A stretch of 64,000 nt of DNA from Pedobacter rhizosphaerae (GTDB lineage Bacteria > Bacteroidota > Bacteroidia > Sphingobacteriales > Sphingobacteriaceae), in contig NZ_FOGG01000009.1 of the NCBI RefSeq assembly GCF_900111155.1, positions 49,230 through 113,229 on the forward strand, read 5' to 3'. The notes beneath the pieces are model-generated. The model saw only the letters and a program-made list of their open reading frames with translations. It was not told the origin of the DNA and ran no database searches. Positions within the stretch are counted from its first letter, which is position 1. Each line of letters opens with the position of its first letter. Shown one piece after another: positions 7,746 through 16,443 of this stretch. Both the position numbers and the translations under genes were made by a program.

Positions 7746-9611
7746 TTATAGCTGAACAAACTTTACGCCCAAACTAAACCATCGTGAAGGAAGCGGAATG
7801 GCTCCAACTTCAAAATAAGTGGTATCAAAAATATTCTGGGCATCGAGGAAGATGGTGAACTTATCAATAGACTGGCTAACCCTAACATCATTTATCCAAT
7901 AGGACGGACCTAACATTCGCTGGTTATAGCGGGTAGCAAAAAGTGCTGATAGGTTTTTATATCTAAAGTCTACCGTATTGGTAACCTGATGTTTTAATGA
8001 AGAAATGAGGTACTTAGAAGCTAAAGTAGTGTTGATGTTTTTAAACTCAGACTCTAAGTAAGAATAGCCAAGCATGAAATTAAATTTTGATTGATCGGTA
8101 AGGGCTAAAGCATAAGTGGTACGTACGTAAATCCCCCTGGTAAGGAGGTCGCCCACGTTATTACTTTGCCATGGCTGGCTGGAAAGTAGTCTTGTCCAAT
8201 CGATAAACTTATTTATTCTTCTATAGAAATAGCTTGAACTGATGCTGAAACTATTTTTGTTAAACTTTAAGCCAATTTCAGATTGAAAGGCATTTTCGGG
8301 AGTAACGCTGGTATTTCCGATATTTCCGGGGCGCTGGTCCAGGTATAAATCTGTAAAGGAGGGGAGCCTTTGGCTGGTGCCAATGTTTCCGGTAATTTTA
8401 AGGGTATTGGTTAATTCGTAACTGGCATCCAAACCTGGGTAAATCTGCCATTTATAATCCGAATTATAATTCAGGTAAGTACCAAAATTTATATTCAGTT
8501 TTTCCAGTAAATAGGTTCTGTACTGCGCATAAAGCCCGAGGTTATTTCTACGGTGTACGCCAATATTGGAAGAGTTGATGTCTTCTGTTCTTGCTTCAGC
8601 TCCAAAACCCAGTTCTCCCGTTCCGGTTTTATATGCGGTATTTACCTCTGCAGCAAGCGAATTGGTGTAATGGCGACTTCTTCCCGCATCGAGCCTTGCC
8701 GGTCCAAAGTAACGGTAATCATCGTCATTGTATCTGTAGCTGAGCCTCGACATTAAAGTCCAGTGTGCTGATAGCTGGCTTTTAGATTGGATAGAAGCCA
8801 GTGTGGTTTGAACGACTTCATCAGAGTTTTTATCTCCTGGGGCAGCATAAAATCCATTTGCACCGAAGCCATTTTTGGTATAACCGAACAATGCTTCTAT
8901 TTCATTTGAAGGGTTGATCTGGAAGCGGCCCTGATAAAGTAGTTTATTGTTTTCAAAGCCCGTATTATATCTGTATCCGTTACTGGCATCGTGCGAGGCG
9001 AATAAGGAATGCTGATGTTTTTCCTTGCTGAGTACAGCTCCAAACTGGATTCCCCTGCCGTTGAAAGTTTTACCGGAATCTTCTGCATCTTTTTCAAAGT
9101 TAGAACCAGCATAAGAACTGATCATAAAGCCTGATCGGGTAGGTTTTTTAGTGATGATATTAATGGCCCCCGTTAAGCTGTTAATACCGTAAATTCTGGC
9201 TGCCGGTCCGCGGATAATTTCAATTCTTTCGATGGCCTCTACCGGAATGGGCAAATTGAGCATGTTGTGTGCGGTTTGCGAATCAATAATCTTGGTACCG
9301 TTTAAAAGCACCACTGTTTGTTCAAAGCTTCCACCATCTATGCTGATATCTGCCTGACTTCCAAATGGGCCTCTTTGCCTGATATCTACACCATTGGCAT
9401 ACTGCAATACTTCCTGGATAGTTCGTGCAGGTAGTTTTGCAATCGTTTCTTTATCAATTATATATACATTTCTGTTTTGTTTAGAGATAGGCGTATTGAA
9501 CCGATTTTCGTTAATTACAACATCATCAATCTTGATTACGGTATCTCTTTGGGTTTGCCCATACAGCTGGTTACAGGTTAGGGCAAGTATAAAAAGGTAA
9601 ATTTTCTTCAT
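7746..9611 (-). CDS. TonB-dependent outer-membrane receptor (BtuB/CirA-like)
   Basis: The product is a 621-residue receptor with a signal peptide (MKKIYLFILALTCNQLYGQ). The plug domain spans roughly 30-165 and includes VLQYANGVDIRQRG, DISIDGGSFEQTVVLLNG and the signature IEIIRGPAARIYGINSLTGA. A 22-strand-type barrel follows. There is no carboxypeptidase-like N-terminal extension, so it is the short BtuB-like class, not a SusC. I chose ATG 9611 because the promoter -7 element (9627-9634) covers the 6-codon longer start. No cobalamin riboswitch is visible. The ligand is unknown; divergence from a MocR-type regulator suggests joint control. Confidence 0.9.
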   Translation of the reverse strand: MKKIYLFILALTCNQLYGQTQRDTVIKIDDVVINENRFNTPISKQNRNVYIIDKETIAKLPARTIQEVLQYANGVDIRQRGPFGSQADISIDGGSFEQTVVLLNGTKIIDSQTAHNMLNLPIPVEAIERIEIIRGPAARIYGINSLTGAINIITKKPTRSGFMISSYAGSNFEKDAEDSGKTFNGRGIQFGAVLSKEKHQHSLFASHDASNGYRYNTGFENNKLLYQGRFQINPSNEIEALFGYTKNGFGANGFYAAPGDKNSDEVVQTTLASIQSKSQLSAHWTLMSRLSYRYNDDDYRYFGPARLDAGRSRHYTNSLAAEVNTAYKTGTGELGFGAEARTEDINSSNIGVHRRNNLGLYAQYRTYLLEKLNINFGTYLNYNSDYKWQIYPGLDASYELTNTLKITGNIGTSQRLPSFTDLYLDQRPGNIGNTSVTPENAFQSEIGLKFNKNSFSISSSYFYRRINKFIDWTRLLSSQPWQSNNVGDLLTRGIYVRTTYALALTDQSKFNFMLGYSYLESEFKNINTTLASKYLISSLKHQVTNTVDFRYKNLSALFATRYNQRMLGPSYWINDVRVSQSIDKFTIFLDAQNIFDTTYFEVGAIPLPSRWFSLGVKFVQL

Positions 9612-9626
9612 GCTTTCAAATTTTGG

Positions 9627-9655
9627 CAAAAGTAGTATCTTGCCGTACCATTCAA
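9627..9655 (-). promoter_or_regulatory. promoter of the TonB receptor gene
   Basis: Read on the minus strand, TTG (9653-9655), an 18-bp spacer and TACTTTTG (9627-9634) form a good Bacteroidota promoter. Transcription would start near 9620, 9 bases before the ATG at 9611. The same 63-bp gap must hold the promoter of the divergent MocR gene; TATCTTGC at 9636-9643 is a weaker candidate for that. Confidence 0.65.
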
Positions 9656-9674
9656 GTAGGCCAGTTTTTAGAAA

Positions 9675-11159
9675 ATGGATAGTCCGGTTTCAATTCCCTT
9701 TAAAAGTTTTATTCAGCTTAAGCCAGAAGAGCCTACAGCCTTGTACCTGCAAATTGTTTTTGAATTTATTAAGGCTATCCAAACGGGATGGCTGCCTGAA
9801 GGTACAAAACTGCCGGGAACACGAATTTTGTGTAAGCTTTTGCTGGTAAACAGGAACACGCTCATTAAGGCATTTGATGATTTAGAATCGCAGGGTTTTA
9901 TTGAAATCAAGGCCAATAAGGGAACATTTATACTTTCCGGACAGAAGCAAAAAAACAGACCAAAATCAACCGCTAAGGAAAGAAAGGATGATACAGGATT
10001 TACGTTTAAAAGGTCATCCATTTTGGAAAGCCCTTTAGAGGTTAGTTCACTTCCTTATCAATTTAATGATGGCCTTCCTGATTTAAGGCTGATTCATACT
10101 GATGTATTGGCCAGGTTATATGTTGCTAAACTCAAACGCCAGAAAAACACCAATGCCTGGTCTAAACTTCAAACACAATCGCGACTGGATTTTAAAGTCC
10201 AGTTTTCTAATTTCTTAAATTTAACGAGGGGTATCCGCATTGCCGAATCTAATTTGCTCACCACGGGGAGTCATGAGATTAGTTTGTATTTGGTTACTAA
10301 GCTTTTAATTTCGCCTGGCGATCGGGTTGTAGTGGCCGCTCCGAGTTATTACTTATCTAACATGACATTATCGGATAGTGGGGCCGAGATTATTTCGATT
10401 CCTGTTGATGAAAATGGTATAGATACGGAGAAACTGCAGATGGTTTGCGAGAAAAATCCCATCAGGATGTTGTACCTCACCTCTAATTTTCATTACCCCA
10501 CTACCATTGCCTTAAGTGCCAAGAGGAGGATTGCGCTGCTGGAGCTGGCAGATCGATATGGTTTTGTCATTTTAGAGGACGACTATGAGTTTGATTTTCA
10601 TTACGATAATAATCCCGTTTTACCGCTGGCAGCCTTCGATACCCATGAAAGGGTGGTGTACATCGGATCGTTCGCCAGATCGCTGCCTAGCGGTTTTGGC
10701 TATGGCTTTGTTGCTGCTCCTGCTGCGTTTATCAGCGAGCTGGAAAAACACCAGCGAATTTTGGAGCCCGGTATCGATGTGGTTAAGGAACAGGTGCTTA
10801 CAGAATGGATTAAGGAGGGAGAGGTACACCGGCTTTCGAAAAAAAATAAGAAGATATACAGGGAGCGTAGAGATTATTTTATTGGGTTATTGAATGAAAA
10901 ACTGAAAGGAAGGATTAAGTTTCTGGTGCCTGCCCGTGGTTTAGCCGTTTGGGTTGAATGGATGGATCACTTTAGCCTGATCAAATTAAAGGACGCCTGT
11001 GCCGCTAAGGGATTATTCTTGCCTCAAACCATTCTGTATCAAAGTAAAAACCTTCGAGCTACGCGTTTGGGCTTTGGTCATTTAGAAAGGGATGAGATGG
11101 AAAAAGCGGTGGAGATATTGCGTTTGGGATTGGGTGAATTATTGGGTAGCCCGAATTAA
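9675..11159 (+). CDS. MocR family regulator (GntR HTH plus aminotransferase-like domain)
   Basis: Residues 15-85 form a winged helix of the GntR type (PEGTKLPGTRILCKLLLVNR then FDDLESQGFIEIKANKGTF). Residues about 125-490 form a class-I aminotransferase fold, with EDDYEFDF marking the cofactor pocket. In MocR proteins such as GabR and PdxR a lysine in a motif like GTFSK binds pyridoxal phosphate. Here the site reads IGSFARSLPSG, so arginine R335 replaces it, and the usual PSHQ-x-PTG segment is SNFHYPTT. The protein therefore probably does not form the normal Schiff base. It is divergent from the TonB receptor with a 63-bp shared promoter region. Confidence 0.9.
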   Translation: MDSPVSIPFKSFIQLKPEEPTALYLQIVFEFIKAIQTGWLPEGTKLPGTRILCKLLLVNRNTLIKAFDDLESQGFIEIKANKGTFILSGQKQKNRPKSTAKERKDDTGFTFKRSSILESPLEVSSLPYQFNDGLPDLRLIHTDVLARLYVAKLKRQKNTNAWSKLQTQSRLDFKVQFSNFLNLTRGIRIAESNLLTTGSHEISLYLVTKLLISPGDRVVVAAPSYYLSNMTLSDSGAEIISIPVDENGIDTEKLQMVCEKNPIRMLYLTSNFHYPTTIALSAKRRIALLELADRYGFVILEDDYEFDFHYDNNPVLPLAAFDTHERVVYIGSFARSLPSGFGYGFVAAPAAFISELEKHQRILEPGIDVVKEQVLTEWIKEGEVHRLSKKNKKIYRERRDYFIGLLNEKLKGRIKFLVPARGLAVWVEWMDHFSLIKLKDACAAKGLFLPQTILYQSKNLRATRLGFGHLERDEMEKAVEILRLGLGELLGSPN

Positions 11160-11387
11160 AAAAAATGAAGTGATGTAAAATGTGGGCATGGAAGATGGTC
11201 TTGTTCTATTCATTGCTTGTAAGAAAGTTTTAACACTGAAATTGTTACCAGGAATAAACTCAAAAAAAGAGTAATAAAAATTGATTACTATCGTTTTAAT
11301 TATAGCTTTACGCGAAGCGCATTCTATTTGTTTGGCACACAACTGGAAATCTCCTGTTGAATACGCTCAGGTGCTAAACACAATCAC

Positions 11388-12452
11388 ATGTCAAAGATAT
11401 CTTTTCAATCTACCTCAACACCCTTCTTTCATGCTTTGAAGGCCAAGGTTAATACTTATTTTTTAGAAACTGGAAAAAGTAAAAATGGAGGAACAAAGCT
11501 GTTTATCAAAGGGATAGGCCTGGTTGTTTCTGCTATGCTCATCTATTCTACGCTGGTTTTTCTTGATCCGCATTGGATAATTAGTGTGGTACTATGTGCA
11601 GCATTTGGTGCTAATCTTGCTGCCATTGGTTTCAATGTGATGCATGAGGGCGGACATGGCAGCTTTTCTAAATTTAAATGGATCAATGAAGTTTCGGCCT
11701 ATTCGTTAAATATTATGGGTGGAACCATACATTTCTGGAAACAGAAACACAATATAGACCATCATACTTATACCAATATAGATGGCATGGATCATGATAT
11801 CGATATTAAGTTTATGCGGATGCATGCCGAGCAGGATAGAAAGTGGCATCATCGTTTCCAGCAATATTACTGGATTTTGTTGTATGGTGTTTCTTATCTG
11901 GCATGGGTACTCTATCAGGATTTTGAGAAATACTTTTCGAGAAAAATGGGCAAATCTGGCAAAAAGCTCAACCTGAGTGTTAAAGAACATTTGATCTTTT
12001 GGGCAACTAAGTTGGGATATTTAACGATTTACTTATTGATACCCATTTTGATGCTAGGGTTTGGAAAAGCATTATTAGGTTTTCTAATTGCTGCGGTAGT
12101 TTGCGGTTTTACGTTAAGCGTTGTTTTTCAACTGGCACACGTGGTGGAGGGAACAAGTTTCCCGGAAAATATCAATGGAAAAATTCAGAATGAATGGGCA
12201 GTACATCAAATCTCATCCACAGCTAATTTTGCTACCCGGAGTAAGCTGGCTTACTTTTATCTGGGTGGACTAAATTTCCAGGTCGAACATCATCTTTTTC
12301 CCGGAATCAGTCACATTCATTATCCCAAGATAAATGAGTTTGTTAAGGAAACTTGCAAGGAGTTTGGGGTTTCTTATCTCGAACACCGGACAATGCTGCG
12401 GGCATTTATTTCACATCTCTCACACTTGAAAAAATTAGGTGTTTCAGCATAA
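11388..12452 (+). CDS. fatty acid desaturase (membrane, acyl-lipid or acyl-CoA type)
   Basis: This 354-residue integral-membrane di-iron desaturase has the three histidine boxes: HEGGHGS (about 87-93), HNIDHHTYTN and QVEHHLFPGI. Two hydrophobic hairpins frame them (about 45-75 and 205-245). The QVEHH third box is that of front-end desaturases (delta-5/6 type), although bacterial homologues vary in regiospecificity. No cytochrome b5 domain is fused. It stands alone, 228 bp after the MocR gene. I see nothing that fixes its substrate position. Confidence 0.9.
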   Translation: MSKISFQSTSTPFFHALKAKVNTYFLETGKSKNGGTKLFIKGIGLVVSAMLIYSTLVFLDPHWIISVVLCAAFGANLAAIGFNVMHEGGHGSFSKFKWINEVSAYSLNIMGGTIHFWKQKHNIDHHTYTNIDGMDHDIDIKFMRMHAEQDRKWHHRFQQYYWILLYGVSYLAWVLYQDFEKYFSRKMGKSGKKLNLSVKEHLIFWATKLGYLTIYLLIPILMLGFGKALLGFLIAAVVCGFTLSVVFQLAHVVEGTSFPENINGKIQNEWAVHQISSTANFATRSKLAYFYLGGLNFQVEHHLFPGISHIHYPKINEFVKETCKEFGVSYLEHRTMLRAFISHLSHLKKLGVSA

Positions 12453-12500
12453 GCCGGACACCATTCTCATACTTGATTACTGATCCATTAAAATTTTATT

Positions 12501-12818
12501 ATGCAAAATGAAAACATAGCCTTACAGGCAAAAGTATTTTTATTCCATTTGAACAATTCAAATGATGAAAACGGGATCCGTAGAGATGAAGAGTGGAAGC
12601 TCCGCCAGGTTACTGAAACCGCTAAAGAAGAAATTGAACGAAATTATTATCCAACCGTATTTACCAAAGTGGATCGCAAAATTATGGAGGAATTTTCGAA
12701 TAATGTTTTGATGAACCTGAAATTACAGCCAAAGATTAAGGTAACAGATCTATTTATCGATACCCAAATCGGGGCTGAATATTTGATCGCTTTTTCTCCA
12801 AGCAGACTTAGAAGATAG
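12501..12818 (+). CDS. hypothetical protein, 105 residues
   Basis: A small soluble, charged protein without signal peptide or membrane helix, predicted mostly helical (RDEEWKLRQVTETAKEEIERN). I do not recognise a family. It starts 48 bp after the desaturase on the same strand and could be cotranscribed with it. It ends 18 bp before the stop of the convergent histidine kinase. Confidence 0.55.
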   Translation: MQNENIALQAKVFLFHLNNSNDENGIRRDEEWKLRQVTETAKEEIERNYYPTVFTKVDRKIMEEFSNNVLMNLKLQPKIKVTDLFIDTQIGAEYLIAFSPSRLRR

Positions 12819-12836
12819 GCCGGCAAAAGCAGCTTG

Positions 12837-14363
12837 TCAATGCGAAATGGGGAGTTGGAATGAAAAGGTAGCACCTGAGCCCGGACAGCTTTCTACGCTG
12901 ATGGTTGAACCATGCAAATCCAGAATCATGGAAACCAGATACAGGCCAATGCCAAAGCCGCTGATGAAACGGGTTTGTTCGTTACTCACCCTGTAGAACT
13001 TTTGAAATAATCGTTTTTGATCAGCCGTGGAGATTCCAATGCCCTCATCCTTAACAGATATCATTATATTATTACCACTATTCTGGCAGCCCACTGTAAT
13101 ATTCCCCTTTTCAGGAGAATATTTTTGCGCGTTGCCGAGCAGGTTGGTCATGACCAGTGAAAGTTTTTCCTGATCTCCGTTAACAAAACATTCGGCTATC
13201 CCCCCATAGCTAATGAGGTGTCTGGCAGATACAATGCTCGCATCTTCAATGCAATTTTTTATCAGTGAAACGATATCAAACCTGTTCAATTCGAGCTGCA
13301 TTTTTCCCTCTTCAAATCTGGATATATTCAGGAAATCTGAAATCATTTTCTCCATTTTTTTAGTTTGAATATCTGCCCTGGATAGGGCATTAGTAATAAA
13401 ATCGAGTTCCTGCTTACGCGACTGATGGAGTGCTATTTGTACATACGACCTGAGGGAAGTTAATGGCGTTTTGAGTTCATGACTGACAAATCCAATGAAT
13501 TCATCTTTCTTCTTCTCCATTAGTTTGTTCTCAGTAATATCTCTGGCAATTTTAGAGAGACCAACAATGTCGCCATTCCGATCTTTAATAGGGGAAATGG
13601 TTAGCGATACATAGATTAAGGTGCCATCTTTCTTCATGCGCACCGTTTCGAAATGATCGACGCGGTTACCTTGTTTAAGTTGCGAAAGTATCCGGGGCTC
13701 TTCGCTTAAGCGGTCGGGAGGGATGATTTTAAGAATTGATTCTCCAATCATTTCTGCTGCTGTATAACCGAATATACGCTCGGCAGAATCGTTCCAGCTG
13801 GTAACAATACTATTGAGGTCTTTACTAACAATAGCATCATCAGAGGAATCGATGATGGCACTCAGCCCCTCGCTAACTACCTCGGCCTTTCTGTTAGCGG
13901 TTAAGTCTCTGGCAATTTTGGAAAGACCTATTATTATTCCATCTTCGCTTAGAATAGGGGATATGGTAAGCGATACATCCACCAAACTACCATCCTTACG
14001 CCTTCTTCTGGTTTCAAAATGATCAACCCGAATGCCCTTTTTCAGCTGGTTTAGGATATGAGTTTCTTCATCTATCCGATCGCCGGGGATGAGTTTCATG
14101 ATCGACTGACCTATGATCTCTGCGGGCGTATACCCAAATATTCTTTGCGCAGATGTATTCCAACTGGTTATTATGCCATTAAGATCTTTACTGATGATGG
14201 CATCGTCAGAACTTTCTACAATAGAATTCAACACTGCACATCTCTCTTCTGCAATGCGAAGTGTATTGATTGTTTCTTTAAGCAAGGCATTATCAAGCTC
14301 CAGTGCCGATTCTCGTTTCTGGAACTCAGCAATTAACCTGGAAATCTCTTTGGAATCTTTCAT
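12837..14363 (-). CDS. double-PAS sensor histidine kinase, cytosolic
   Basis: This 508-residue kinase has a short N-terminal coiled coil (about 5-45), PAS 1 (45-158), PAS 2 (168-280), a dimerisation/phosphoacceptor helix with FVSHELKTPLTS, and a HATPase domain with NLLGNAQKYS, DEGIGI and GFGIGLYLV. The phosphorylated histidine is about residue 295. There is no membrane segment, so the signal is internal. The two PAS domains are close paralogues (SSDDAI, TSWN, RIFGYT, RVDHFET and ISPI recur in order). ATG 14363 is preferred to the GTG two codons upstream. No response regulator is adjacent, so it is an orphan kinase. Confidence 0.92.
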   Translation of the reverse strand: MKDSKEISRLIAEFQKRESALELDNALLKETINTLRIAEERCAVLNSIVESSDDAIISKDLNGIITSWNTSAQRIFGYTPAEIIGQSIMKLIPGDRIDEETHILNQLKKGIRVDHFETRRRRKDGSLVDVSLTISPILSEDGIIIGLSKIARDLTANRKAEVVSEGLSAIIDSSDDAIVSKDLNSIVTSWNDSAERIFGYTAAEMIGESILKIIPPDRLSEEPRILSQLKQGNRVDHFETVRMKKDGTLIYVSLTISPIKDRNGDIVGLSKIARDITENKLMEKKKDEFIGFVSHELKTPLTSLRSYVQIALHQSRKQELDFITNALSRADIQTKKMEKMISDFLNISRFEEGKMQLELNRFDIVSLIKNCIEDASIVSARHLISYGGIAECFVNGDQEKLSLVMTNLLGNAQKYSPEKGNITVGCQNSGNNIMISVKDEGIGISTADQKRLFQKFYRVSNEQTRFISGFGIGLYLVSMILDLHGSTISVESCPGSGATFSFQLPISH

Positions 14364-14525
14364 ACACACCCGATAGTGCTACAAGATAAAGATATTATCC
14401 CGATAATGGTGTGCTATTCGAATGTTACTGACTTTAAACCCGGCTTCCGGTTTTGATGGTGTTTTTACCGATAAAATCGTTTAGTTAATTCTTGTAGTTT
14501 TTTCAATCTTTTGCAAGCTGGTTTT

Positions 14526-14647
14526 GTTCGTAAATTCTAGCGCAAGCGTCCCGCTTGTGCTTTTGAAATAAACATTAGACTAGGTTTTAATTTAAGTTAT
14601 TTTTTGAATATGTTTAGGTCACAAGCGGGACGCTTGCGCCAGAGGGG
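14526..14647. repeat. REP-like double-hairpin element, copy 1
   Basis: Two imperfect palindromes, GCGCAAGCG-TCC-CGCTTGTGC (14540-14560) and CACAAGCG-GGA-CGCTTGCGC (14620-14639), bracket a 59-bp AT-rich spacer. Each can fold alone, and the two also pair with each other. The right end continues into CAGAGGGG. Related copies lie at 15189-15308, 15636-15663 (half) and 23489-23601. The element fills most of the 339-bp gap 14364-14702. Confidence 0.75.
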
Positions 14648-14702
14648 GCCAGAGGTGGTAAGGAGAAAAATATTGATTTTGAATTTAATAAAGTAAAATA
14701 GA

Positions 14703-15128
14703 ATGAGAAGTGTAATATATGAGTTGGATAATTATTATAAAATAGTTACTTATTCACAATTAAAATCGGGAGTTTGGTCAGCAACTAATTTTGTTGAAAC
14801 CATTTACAAAAATGAATCAAATATTGATTTTAATGCTAAATTATTCTTGTGTTTAAAAGCTTCCATTAAAAATTTAAAAGAGAAAGATGCGTTGTCGGAT
14901 GTCGATTATTACAGTGTGTTGGGGGTAAAAAAAGGAACTAAAATAGAAAAAGTAGCTAAGAGTTTTACAATTATTGTACAGGGTAACAGTCTTTATTTTA
15001 TTCCAAGTATAAGAAATAGTAAAAAAACTCATTATCTTCCCCAATTTGATAATCGAATGGAATATAATATATCAGATGATTTAGATATTAAATCTATTTT
15101 TATTGACATTCTAAAAAAATGTGAATAA
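14703..15128 (+). CDS. orphan hypothetical protein in a repeat island
   Basis: This is a 141-residue soluble protein rich in Lys, Asn, Ile and Tyr, without signal peptide or recognisable domain. The coding sequence is visibly more AT-rich than neighbouring genes, and it is bracketed by two full REP-like elements (14526-14647 and 15189-15308). Both features suggest acquisition by transfer. Size, acidity of the C-terminus and isolation recall small immunity proteins of polymorphic toxins, but no toxin gene is nearby and I see no motif that proves it. Confidence 0.6.
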   Translation: MRSVIYELDNYYKIVTYSQLKSGVWSATNFVETIYKNESNIDFNAKLFLCLKASIKNLKEKDALSDVDYYSVLGVKKGTKIEKVAKSFTIIVQGNSLYFIPSIRNSKKTHYLPQFDNRMEYNISDDLDIKSIFIDILKKCE

Positions 15129-15188
15129 TTTTTCCTTGTGCAGGTCTCAATTTATAGATTTGAACCCAATCTGGCGCAAGTTTGTCTG

Positions 15189-15308
15189 TTCGTAAATTCT
15201 AGCGCAAGCGTCCCGCTTGTGCTATTGAAATAAACATTAGCCTGGCTTTTTATATGAGTTGTTTTTGGATATAATAAGGTCACAAGCGGAACGCTTGCGC
15301 CAGAGGGG
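15189..15308. repeat. REP-like double-hairpin element, copy 2
   Basis: The same architecture as copy 1, starting with the same TTCGTAAATTCTAGCGCAAG. The left palindrome is at 15202-15222 and the right at 15281-15301 (centre GAA instead of GGA). A stray fragment of the element (CTGGCGCAAG) sits just upstream near 15171. The spacer differs from copy 1 at many positions while the hairpins are conserved. Confidence 0.75.
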
Positions 15309-15416
15309 ATTAACTCTACGGACAGGAGGGGCAAATCGACTGAAAGAGAAGGGTTTTAAGAGAATTCACAATCTGTCCGTCGAGTTCCGCAGGAGTTCTA
15401 CGGATTGGCTAATAGA

Positions 15417-15612
15417 GGAGAGTCTTTGACTCGGTTTTAATTAATGTTGAGTTATAAACTCAACGGTATGTTGTAATCCGTAGAGACGCTGCGCTTAACT
15501 CTACGGACAGGGCGGAGAGTCTTTGACTCGGTTTAATTAATATTGAGTTATGAAACGCCACGCTATGTTGTGTAATCCGTAGAGGCGCTGCGCTTAACTC
15601 TACGGACAGGAG
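15417..15612. repeat. 97-bp tandem duplication with internal hairpin
   Basis: Two copies of a 97-bp unit start at 15417 and 15514 (GGAGAGTCTTTGACTCGG). Each ends in a hairpin, TCCGTAGAG paired with CTCTACGGA across an ACGCTGCGCTTAA-type loop. A further partial end (AACTCTACGGACAGG) lies at about 15310. The 637-bp gap 15129-15765 consists almost entirely of this array and the REP-like elements; no gene is visible. Confidence 0.7.
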
Positions 15613-15635
15613 GTGATTTTTGAATATATTGAGGT

Positions 15636-15663
15636 CACAAGCGGGACCGCCTGCGCCAGAGAG
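15636..15663. repeat. REP-like element, right half only (copy 3)
   Basis: Only the right palindrome remains: CACAAGCGGGACCGCCTGCG and the following CCAGAG, with about 20 bp of the AT-rich spacer before it. One extra base has entered the palindrome. It abuts the 97-bp tandem array, so it is a truncated, decaying copy. Confidence 0.6.
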
Positions 15664-15765
15664 GGGTAAAACCTTCAAAATAACAGGCGTATTGCTGCGC
15701 TTTAATGGGCTTAGTATGAAAACAAATTTTTAACTTAGCATTCAAATAGAACAACTATTAAATTA

Positions 15766-16425
15766 ATGAAACGCTTCTCTCTTCTGCTGGTGTGCTCTTT
15801 TGCCTGCCTGTTTGCGCAAGCCCAGCTCTTTACCACGCCTTTTTTTAAGGGTGCCTACTATGATTTACAAGGAATTAAACACACAGGACTGCTTTATTTT
15901 ACGCCAATATCTGCCACATTAAGATTTAAAGAAAAAGAAGAAGATAAGGTTCAGAAAATCGATATAGCACTTTTACAGTCTATAGTGGTCAACGGATCTA
16001 AAGATAGCCTCGTGGTGCTCAGCTATGAAGGCAAAGTGGAGAGGAAATATTTAGGAAAACTGATTGCCACAAGCCCTGTCCGAAAATTCTTTTGCAAATA
16101 CGAGCCTGTAGGAGGTGGCAGCCCAATGATGAGTATTGGTGCTACGGCCAACCCCGGGGCCAGGGGAAGCAGCCCCTCTTTTAGTAACACCTACACCTGG
16201 TCTAGCCGAAATTATTATGGTCTGAAAACAGTTTACATGTACGAAGAGGGCAATTCAACCTATGAACTTAAACGAGGAAATTACGTAGAGATACTGAGTC
16301 GCGATTTAAGCGACAAGCCCGAACTCGTTAAACTGATTGCAGATAAGAAACTCCGGTATGGCGATTTGGGGAGTATCTTTGAACGCTACATGGGTGTAGC
16401 AGAGCCGCAAACAGGTAAAAAATAA
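15766..16425 (+). CDS. secreted hypothetical protein
   Basis: The product has 219 residues with a clear signal peptide (MKRFSLLLVCSFACLFAQAQ). The mature part looks beta-rich (KGAYYDLQGIKHTGLLYF, LRFKEKEEDKVQKIDI), has a Gly/Ser/Pro-rich loop in the middle (GGGSPMMSIGATANPG) and a helical tail. I do not recognise the family. It lies 18 bp upstream of a PorP/SprF gene on the same strand, so the two are probably cotranscribed and this may be an accessory surface protein. Confidence 0.7.
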   Translation: MKRFSLLLVCSFACLFAQAQLFTTPFFKGAYYDLQGIKHTGLLYFTPISATLRFKEKEEDKVQKIDIALLQSIVVNGSKDSLVVLSYEGKVERKYLGKLIATSPVRKFFCKYEPVGGGSPMMSIGATANPGARGSSPSFSNTYTWSSRNYYGLKTVYMYEEGNSTYELKRGNYVEILSRDLSDKPELVKLIADKKLRYGDLGSIFERYMGVAEPQTGKK

Positions 16426-16443
16426 ATTAATAATCTCGCTACC

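Noticed and set aside
10585..10893. 102-codon ORF within the MocR gene
   Set aside because: Out-of-frame shadow; Ser/Leu/Arg-rich translation and no start signal.
11139..11342. 67-codon minus-strand ORF between MocR and desaturase genes
   Set aside because: No recognisable features or promoter; overlaps the MocR end.
14703..15128. Toxin-immunity or defence locus
   Set aside because: Only one small gene is present, without any toxin partner or motif; kept as a hypothetical protein.
15129..15180. tRNA-like GATTTGAACCC next to the orphan gene
   Set aside because: It resembles a reverse-complement T-loop, but no acceptor, D or anticodon stems can be drawn; the sequence belongs to repeat debris.
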